Assembly (NCBI GenBank): GCA_030154385.1
Contig: JASKJZ010000223.1
Span: 1 to 5,018 of the forward strand
Direction of reading: 5' to 3'
Length of the DNA stretch: 5,018 nucleotides
Source of the DNA: Clostridiales bacterium
GTDB taxonomy: Bacteria; Bacillota_A; Clostridia; Lachnospirales; Lachnospiraceae
Shown here one piece after another: positions 1 through 5,018 of the stretch. Within the stretch, counting starts at the first letter, position 1. Every line of letters starts with the position of its first letter. The notes under the pieces are model-generated. The model did not search any database, was not told the origin of the DNA, and saw only the letters and a program-made list of their open reading frames with translations. Both the position numbers and the translations under genes were made by a program.

Positions 1-1020
1 CAAAAAAGTGAGCCAAAAGAGGTTGTAATAACCGTTGACAGCTTATTTCGAAATAAAATCCTAGTCGTGGAGAAAAAATTGATTTCATATGCTGAAACCT
101 TGTATCAGGCGATCAATCCAATTCTGCTTTCAAATGTACTGAATGAAAATCAACCCTATTTTTTCTTGCAGAGTGTACTTTGTATGGCTTGGGTTTGTGT
201 ATTCGCTGCAATCAGTCTATTACTTCGTCGATATGAATATGGATTGACAATGCTTTCTTGTGTCGTTACAATTGGGATTTTATTTGTATTACTGGGAGCT
301 TCTACCCTAGGGCTTCCACAGTTGATGGACGTGAATCGAACCCGTATTTATATTGTATATCTGATGCCATTAATATGGGCTTTTACTATCGACGCTCCAA
401 TTTATACCCTGCTTGGATTTCTCAAACGGAAATGGTTCATGTATATGGTATCATTATTTGTTTGCCTTGCAGTTGGTGTATTTCTTTCAAAATATACGGC
501 TCTGCGGCAGCCTCGTTTTTTTGAGAGTCTGGAGACAAATGGTGCCATTACGAGCCTTACCAATATTATTCGTGAGGATAAAAATTTTTCTTGGACGATT
601 GTTTCTGCAAATGATGAGCGAAATATGGCAAACGGGCATGGTTATCATTATGAATTGATTCAGTTTTTGAGGGATATCGAAAGTGCGGGGCAAAATACGG
701 TAGCCATACCGACGCCATATGTCTATTTTTTTATTGAAAAAGCACCGCTTGATACAGATCGGAAGGTTTCGAAGGAGGGGGCACAAAATGAGCTTCCAGT
801 GGGAGGTGATATAGCAATCTATCAGGAGGAAAATCGATGGATTGTGATGTCACGATTTTATTACTGGGCGAAGACCTATCAAGAGATGTATCATAATGAA
901 ATGAAGGTGTATTATGAAGATGATACCTTTATTTGCTATCAAATCAAGCAAAACATCAATCATCTTAATAACTTTGCAATTGATTATGGATATAATAAGG
1001 CAACAGCGGCAGGTTCATAA
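1..1020 (+). CDS. C-terminal part of a multi-spanning membrane protein, function unknown (5' end outside window)
   Basis: The reading frame is open from base 1 to the TAA at 1018-1020, giving 339 visible residues, so the gene starts upstream. A GTG at 67 is possible as a start but has no Shine-Dalgarno sequence before it (AAATAAAATCCTAGTC), and the frame encodes plausible protein ahead of it, so I do not use it. In visible numbering, four hydrophobic helices lie at about 54-75, 80-104, 116-140 and 145-163. A soluble tail of about 175 residues follows, with mixed alpha/beta character and motifs such as IVSANDE, YVYFFIEKAPL and YYEDDTFICYQIKQN. The pattern of several helices followed by a soluble C-terminal domain resembles the end of GT-C-type membrane glycosyltransferases, whose catalytic loop would be in the missing N-terminal part. 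This is inference from architecture; I recognise no named family. It does not look like PelD (no GAF or GGDEF-like sequence) or PelE (no clear TPR repeats). It lies 12 bases before the DUF2194 gene and is probably co-transcribed with it. The coding call is firm; the function is weak. Confidence 0.85.
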   Translation, partial: QKSEPKEVVITVDSLFRNKILVVEKKLISYAETLYQAINPILLSNVLNENQPYFFLQSVLCMAWVCVFAAISLLLRRYEYGLTMLSCVVTIGILFVLLGASTLGLPQLMDVNRTRIYIVYLMPLIWAFTIDAPIYTLLGFLKRKWFMYMVSLFVCLAVGVFLSKYTALRQPRFFESLETNGAITSLTNIIREDKNFSWTIVSANDERNMANGHGYHYELIQFLRDIESAGQNTVAIPTPYVYFFIEKAPLDTDRKVSKEGAQNELPVGGDIAIYQEENRWIVMSRFYYWAKTYQEMYHNEMKVYYEDDTFICYQIKQNINHLNNFAIDYGYNKATAAGS

Positions 1021-1026
1021 AAGGAG
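1021..1026 (+). promoter_or_regulatory. Ribosome binding site of the DUF2194 gene
   Basis: AAGGAG lies directly after the TAA of the upstream gene and six bases before the ATG at 1033. It fixes the start of the 614-residue protein and supports translation from a shared transcript. Confidence 0.85.
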
Positions 1027-1032
1027 TAATTT

Positions 1033-2877
1033 ATGGTATCCAAACGAAATTATGTTACAATTACACTCATTATGCTTGTAATCCTATTTATGTTCCAATC
1101 GTCTGGGGTCATCAAAGAAAATTGGAATGATTATAAGCAAAATCCGTACGCAAACGAAGAATCTAATATAAAGAGTAGTGAAAGCATACAGTCCAGGGAG
1201 CAACTAAATGCATCCTTGCAGAGGGATTATGTGATATACCTTGGGGATGAGATGGATAAAAACATTGGGAACACCGTTTTGACATGGTGTACTTATACAA
1301 AGCGAAGACTTGTGACCACTCAACATTTGGATCAGGTTGTAATTGATCCACAGCACTTGCCTGAGGCACTTCTTGTGGATGCGGCTTATTTGGAGCTGGA
1401 AAGGGACGTACCTCTATTAGAGGAGATGATAAGCCAAGGAATCAATGTTATATTTTGTGATTTGCCAAAAGTCTCTGAAATTCAACAAAATGAGGCACTG
1501 AAAAAGATATTAGGGATTGAGTCTATTTATTTAGATCAAGTGACATTGCAAGGGATTCGACTTTATTCAGGTTTTTTACTTGGAGGAGAACAGGTATATG
1601 ATGAGTCAGATACAAAAGAAAAGAATGCATCGGGAACATCCAATCAGGATCTTACACTAGTAATGCCATGGTATGTGCTTACTGGTGGTACCAAATCATA
1701 TTTGACAGGTATTCTAAATCAACAGCAATATTCCAATTATAAAAATGAATTTCTTCCCGCGATTATCTGGAGAAATAGTATTGGGAGTAACCGTGTCTTT
1801 GCGGTTAACGGGGATTATATGACCACGTTAACCGGAGTTGGAATTTTAGATGCCATGATGGCGGAATGCAGAGATTATGAGATTTATCCCATCATTAATA
1901 GCCAAAATCTTGTCATTCTCAATAATCCGGTGGTTTCGAAGGAAAACGACAACGTCGTCCTTTCACACTACAGCCGCAGCTCTACGGCAGTCTATCGAGA
2001 TATCATTTGGCCTGGACTTGTGGCACTTGCGATTAAGATGCAAAGTAAGATTACCTGTATGATAACGCCGCAGCTTGATTATCTCGATGCAAATGAACCA
2101 GATGAAAAGCTCCTTGATTACTTTTTTCGATTGATCAGTGAACAAAAAGGGGAAGTGGGACTGTCGCTTAGTCAGATTTCGGATATATCCTTTGAAGATA
2201 AGGTGACTTTGGATAATCGTTTCCTAACAGATTTATTTCCAGACTATGCATTTGCTTCGCTTTATCTTGATCAGACCCCAGATACAACTGCCAATCTCTT
2301 TGGGAAGTGGCCATTGTTATCTAAGGTGCAGACAATTGTAGGAGATTATATGGATAAAGAACCATTGTTTCACTATGTGAATCAAACGATACTGCAAATG
2401 AATGCAACCATTGATGGCTTTAGCCATACCTATTCGCAGGATTTGCGGGTCAAAAGTATAGAGACTGCGCTCGGTTATTCCACAATCACAGCCGATATGA
2501 AGCGTGTCATTTATCCTTCAGGTGAGCAAGATGAGTGGCAAAAAGTGTTTGACGACTTTGGCAGATATACAACGACCTATTGGAAACCGTTTTCTAAGTT
2601 TGAGCAAACGACACTATCACAGGCAGATAAACGTATTCGCGATTTTCTGGCACTTGATTATACCGATTCCATGAACGAAGATATCATTTCTTTAAAAATC
2701 AAGGGATTGTCAGAGGACAGTTATTTTATTTTACGCACACACAGTCAGGAGGTATCAGAGATTGTGGGGGGAACCAGTCAGGAATTGGAGACTGATGCAT
2801 ACTTGATTCATGCAACGAACGATTTTGTGACAATTCATCTGGCGTCGAGTGATGCGTTGTATTACTATAATAAATAG
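1033..2877 (+). CDS. DUF2194-family membrane-anchored extracytoplasmic protein, PelA-like position in a Pel-type operon
   Basis: This is a complete 614-residue protein. A basic start (MVSKRNY) and one hydrophobic helix at about residues 7-25, with no lipobox and no obvious signal peptidase site, suggest an N-terminal anchor with the rest outside the membrane. A Ser/Glu/Asn-rich linker (about 40-62) follows. Residues 65-300 look like a Rossmann/GATase-like domain: a strand DYVIYLGDE, LLVDAAYLEL, INVIFCDLP, then WRNSIGSNRVFAVNGDYM (246-263) and a GVGILDAMM helix. Residues 335-480 resemble a NodB-type barrel (ITCMITPQLDY at 340-350, GEVGLSLSQ at 373-381), but the paired histidines of metal-dependent deacetylases are absent. 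Residues 481-545 (GYSTITADM, DEWQKVFDDF, TTYWKPFSKF) match my memory of DUF2194, and a beta-rich tail (551-603) ends the protein. Location between a membrane protein and pelF suggests work on a Pel-like polymer at the cell surface, analogous to PelA, perhaps binding rather than catalysis. The family call is from recall, not a search; the molecular role is unknown. Confidence 0.8.
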   Translation: MVSKRNYVTITLIMLVILFMFQSSGVIKENWNDYKQNPYANEESNIKSSESIQSREQLNASLQRDYVIYLGDEMDKNIGNTVLTWCTYTKRRLVTTQHLDQVVIDPQHLPEALLVDAAYLELERDVPLLEEMISQGINVIFCDLPKVSEIQQNEALKKILGIESIYLDQVTLQGIRLYSGFLLGGEQVYDESDTKEKNASGTSNQDLTLVMPWYVLTGGTKSYLTGILNQQQYSNYKNEFLPAIIWRNSIGSNRVFAVNGDYMTTLTGVGILDAMMAECRDYEIYPIINSQNLVILNNPVVSKENDNVVLSHYSRSSTAVYRDIIWPGLVALAIKMQSKITCMITPQLDYLDANEPDEKLLDYFFRLISEQKGEVGLSLSQISDISFEDKVTLDNRFLTDLFPDYAFASLYLDQTPDTTANLFGKWPLLSKVQTIVGDYMDKEPLFHYVNQTILQMNATIDGFSHTYSQDLRVKSIETALGYSTITADMKRVIYPSGEQDEWQKVFDDFGRYTTTYWKPFSKFEQTTLSQADKRIRDFLALDYTDSMNEDIISLKIKGLSEDSYFILRTHSQEVSEIVGGTSQELETDAYLIHATNDFVTIHLASSDALYYYNK

Positions 2878-2887
2878 CAGGATATTG

Positions 2888-2896
2888 AAAGGAGGT
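2888..2896 (+). promoter_or_regulatory. Strong ribosome binding site of pelF
   Basis: AAAGGAGGT is a near-perfect complement to the 3' end of Firmicute 16S rRNA and lies five bases before the ATG at 2902. It sits in the 24-base gap after the TAG at 2875-2877 and predicts high translation of pelF relative to its neighbours. Confidence 0.88.
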
Positions 2897-2901
2897 CTTT
2901 C

Positions 2902-4320
2902 ATGAAGGTTTGTATCATAGCAGAAGGATGTTATCCTTACATAATGGGGGGGGTATCTGGTTGGATTCAAAGCTTGATAAAATCTTTTCCAGATATTGAG
3001 TATCGTGTTCTAACAATTGTGGCAAATCGTTCGATGCGAGGGAAATTTACGTATGAATTGCCTTCTAATGTCAGCGACGTCCATGAATTGTATTTGGAAG
3101 ATTATGATTGGTTTGAAGGAAGAAAGAATAGGACAAGAGAAAGCTTTTTACATAAAAAAGAGCAAAAGGCACTTCGTGCGCTGGTACTCAATCAAGAGGT
3201 GGATTGGGAAGTCCTTTTTGCTATCTTTCAAAACAAAAAAACCTCCATTAATGACTTATTAATGGGCGAAGACTTTATGAAGGTCGTAACGGATTGTTAC
3301 CAGCTACGGTATTCTGAAATTATATATTCTGATTTTTTATGGACGATGCGTTCGATTTATCTTCCTCTTTTCTTTACGATGAAAATGAAAATTCCAAAAG
3401 CGGATATTTACCACTGTGTGGCGACTGGCTATGCTGGTGTGCTTGGAAGTATGGGCAAGGTATTTTATGGGAGTAAGCTTTTGATTTCAGAGCATGGTAT
3501 TTATACCAGAGAACGCGAAGAAGAACTAATAAAAGCTAAGTGGGTTACGGGAATTTACAAAAATATATGGATTGAACAGTTCAAAAAAATGTCGAAGCTT
3601 GCTTATGAGAAAGCAGATATGGTCACAAGCTTATATATGCATGCAAGAGAATTGCAAGTGGAGTTAGGATGCCCCATTGAAAAGACGAGAATTACTCCAA
3701 ATGGAATCAGTATCGAACGATTGTTTGACTTACCTGGCAAAACGCTTCTTGAAAAGGACGATATCAATGTTGGGGCGATTCTTCGAGTTACCCCAATCAA
3801 AGACGTCAAGACTATGATTCGGGCGTTTGCCTATGCGAAGGCAAAAAAGAAACCGTTAAAGCTATGGATTATGGGTCCATTGGATGAGGATGAGGAGTAT
3901 GCAAGGGAGTGCTTTGAGCTTGTGGACTCGATGAAAGTAGAGGATGTGATATTTACCGGAAAGGTGGATATCCGGGAATACTTAGGTAAGATGGATATGA
4001 CGATTTTGACCAGTATCAGCGAGGGTCAGCCACTTACCATACTCGAAAGCTTTGCTGCAAAAAAGCCAGTGATTGCAACGGATGTGGGCAATTGCAAAGG
4101 ACTTATTTATGGAGAAGATGATGAGTTTGGAGAAGCAGGGATATTAACGCACATTATGAATATTGAAGAGATTACGCAGGCAATATTAGATTTGGCAAAT
4201 GACCCGGTGCGAAGAGAAAAACTGGGAGAAAATGGATACCTGCGGGTAACAAAAAAATATCAGATTGAAGAAATGAAAGATACCTATGCCACAATTTATC
4301 AAACGCTAATGAAACAATAG
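2902..4320 (+). CDS. pelF: PelF-type GT4 glycosyltransferase, Pel exopolysaccharide polymerase
   Basis: This is a complete 472-residue soluble protein with no signal peptide or membrane helix, so it should act in the cytosol. PelF proteins are GT-B-fold, GT4-family retaining enzymes that build the Pel polymer from nucleotide sugar and work at the membrane with PelG. The N-terminal domain begins MKVCIIAEGCYPYIMGGVSGW; the GGVSGW loop (16-21) and the following region are typical of the PelF N-terminal domain (DUF3492). ADIYHCVATGYAG (167-179) and SEHGIYTRER (196-205) are further family hallmarks. The C-terminal donor-binding half carries TPNGI (265-269), LRVTPIKDVKT (294-304, the counterpart of the GT4 R/K phosphate-binding pair) and the E-x7-E motif SEGQPLTILE (E374 and E382), followed by KPVIATDVG. 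All key motifs are intact. Length is slightly below the roughly 500 residues of the Pseudomonas protein. The donor sugar cannot be read from sequence. A close alternative is another GT4 enzyme of a different polysaccharide, but adjacency to pelG makes PelF strongly preferred. Confidence 0.95.
   Translation: MKVCIIAEGCYPYIMGGVSGWIQSLIKSFPDIEYRVLTIVANRSMRGKFTYELPSNVSDVHELYLEDYDWFEGRKNRTRESFLHKKEQKALRALVLNQEVDWEVLFAIFQNKKTSINDLLMGEDFMKVVTDCYQLRYSEIIYSDFLWTMRSIYLPLFFTMKMKIPKADIYHCVATGYAGVLGSMGKVFYGSKLLISEHGIYTREREEELIKAKWVTGIYKNIWIEQFKKMSKLAYEKADMVTSLYMHARELQVELGCPIEKTRITPNGISIERLFDLPGKTLLEKDDINVGAILRVTPIKDVKTMIRAFAYAKAKKKPLKLWIMGPLDEDEEYARECFELVDSMKVEDVIFTGKVDIREYLGKMDMTILTSISEGQPLTILESFAAKKPVIATDVGNCKGLIYGEDDEFGEAGILTHIMNIEEITQAILDLANDPVRREKLGENGYLRVTKKYQIEEMKDTYATIYQTLMKQ
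2946..2953 (+). repeat. G8 homopolymer tract inside pelF
   Basis: Eight consecutive G bases cover the end of Met15, Gly16, Gly17 and the first base of Val18 of PelF, i.e. the conserved nucleotide-binding GGV loop. Such a run is unusual in AT-rich DNA. Gain of one G would bring a TGA at 2997-2999 into frame, and loss of one G a TGA at 2975-2977, so either change would abolish PelF. Confidence 0.9.
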
Positions 4321-4324
4321 AGAG

Positions 4325-4332
4325 AAAGGAGG
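4325..4332 (+). promoter_or_regulatory. Ribosome binding site of pelG
   Basis: AAAGGAGG lies four bases before the ATG at 4337, in the 16-base gap after the pelF stop codon. It decides the pelG start and supports coupled expression of the two genes. Confidence 0.85.
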
Positions 4333-4336
4333 AGCT

Positions 4337-5018
4337 ATGGCAGGAATTGGAATCAAACTCAACCGTATTTACAGTAAAAATACAATGACAACTAATATTA
4401 TCGGTATTGGGTATAGTACGATTATGACAATTGCCCCGATGCTAGTTGTAATCCTGGCAATTGTTATTATGATGCAAATTGTTGGGTTTACTTCATTAAA
4501 TTATGTAGAAAGAGAGTTGTTTGCTTGTACTGTTCTCTATATTTTCATATTTTCCTTACTGACGGCTTCTCCCTTTAATGCCGTTCTTTCCAAGTATCTA
4601 TCGGATGTTATTTATGAGGAGAAATATGCCGATATTTTACCTTGTTTTTACATGGGTTTATTGATGAATTCATTGGTAAGCTCCTTTGTAGGGATTCCAT
4701 TTTGCTTGTGGGAATATCTGGTTGGTAATGTTGACTTGTTCTATGTGGCAACGGGATATGTTGGATATATGGCGTTGGTCTTTGTATTTTATTCCATGCT
4801 ATATTTATCGATTTGTAAGGATTATCAAAAAATATCCATCTTCTATGGACTGGGTATGCTTATTTCCATTGCACTTTCGTTTGTTTTTGTGAGACTATTC
4901 GGAATGGAGATTATGCTTGGAATGCTTTTATCCTTAGTGATTGGTTTTTTGGTGATTGCATCGCTTGAGATAGCATTGATTCGACGTTACTTTCGTGATA
5001 ATAATCAATCCTACAAAA
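4337..5018 (+). CDS. pelG: PelG-type exopolysaccharide transporter, N-terminal half (3' end outside window)
   Basis: An ATG at 4337 opens a frame that runs without a stop to the window end, giving 227 residues of a protein that in the family is usually about 450-490 long. PelG is an integral inner-membrane protein related to MOP-type flippases. It is thought to carry the Pel chain across the cytoplasmic membrane and to assemble with PelF and, where present, PelD and PelE. The start MAGIGIKLNRIYSKN matches the conserved PelG opening (MAGIGFxL-like), and KYLSDVIYEEKY (86-97) matches the family's (R/K)YLxDxLY motif after the second helix. Six hydrophobic segments are visible at about 22-48, 61-78, 102-124, 138-160, 167-186 and 191-213, with a basic loop IRRYFR (215-220) after the last. 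The position straight after pelF is the canonical order. The truncation is due only to the window edge. Membrane topology is judged by eye; the family call is confident because start motif, loop motif and neighbour agree. Confidence 0.92.
   Translation, partial: MAGIGIKLNRIYSKNTMTTNIIGIGYSTIMTIAPMLVVILAIVIMMQIVGFTSLNYVERELFACTVLYIFIFSLLTASPFNAVLSKYLSDVIYEEKYADILPCFYMGLLMNSLVSSFVGIPFCLWEYLVGNVDLFYVATGYVGYMALVFVFYSMLYLSICKDYQKISIFYGLGMLISIALSFVFVRLFGMEIMLGMLLSLVIGFLVIASLEIALIRRYFRDNNQSYK

Noticed and set aside
43..56. Perfect 14-base palindrome TTATTTCGAAATAA as an operator
   Set aside because: It lies inside the open reading frame (encoding roughly LFRNK), and one such palindrome in 5 kb of AT-rich DNA is close to chance expectation.
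35..63. TTGACA at 35-40 as a promoter -35 box before the GTG at 67
   Set aside because: The hexamer at 17-base spacing (ATCCTA, 58-63) is a poor -10 box, the better TAAAAT at 54-59 is only 13 bases away, and the region lies within an open coding frame that continues from upstream.
487..786. Minus-strand open frame of 99 codons
   Set aside because: It overlaps the membrane-protein gene, has no ribosome binding site that I can see, and its translation shows no recognisable domain; it is a shadow of the + strand gene.
67..1020. A complete 317-residue gene starting at GTG 67
   Set aside because: There is no ribosome binding site before 67, unlike the three other genes, and the frame is open to base 1, so this is better read as the end of a longer gene.
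3235..3241. A7 run in pelF as a programmed frameshift site
   Set aside because: The reading frame stays intact and family motifs continue in the same frame downstream; A runs of this length are ordinary in AT-rich coding DNA.

Overview
The window shows four tightly packed genes, all on the + strand, from what looks like a low-GC Gram-positive bacterium. A clostridial (Lachnospiraceae-like) Firmicute is my best guess, from the AT-rich codon use, the perfect AGGAGG-type ribosome binding sites and the protein families. Both ends cut a gene. No RNA genes, insertion sequences, CRISPR arrays, promoters or terminators were found, and the longest intergenic gap is 24 bases.

Layout: (1) 1-1020, the C-terminal part of a multi-spanning membrane protein with four visible membrane helices and a soluble tail of about 175 residues. 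It is unnamed, possibly the end of a GT-C-type glycosyltransferase or related envelope protein. (2) 1033-2877, a 614-residue membrane-anchored extracytoplasmic protein that I assign to the DUF2194 family, with a GATase/Rossmann-like front half and a deacetylase-like but apparently degenerate middle. (3) 2902-4320, a complete PelF-type GT4 glycosyltransferase. (4) 4337-5018, the first 227 residues of a PelG-type polysaccharide exporter, cut by the window end.

The gaps of 12, 24 and 16 bases, each holding a strong ribosome binding site, indicate one operon. Adjacent pelF and pelG are the signature of Pel-type exopolysaccharide synthesis: cytosolic PelF polymerises the chain from nucleotide sugar and PelG moves it across the membrane. 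The DUF2194 protein sits where a PelA-like modification protein would be expected and probably acts on or guides the emerging polymer outside the membrane. The upstream membrane protein may add or supply another component. The usual c-di-GMP receptor PelD and scaffold PelE are not visible here; they may lie outside the window or be replaced. The most interesting aspect is this variant Pel-like machinery, whose first two proteins have no clear assigned role.
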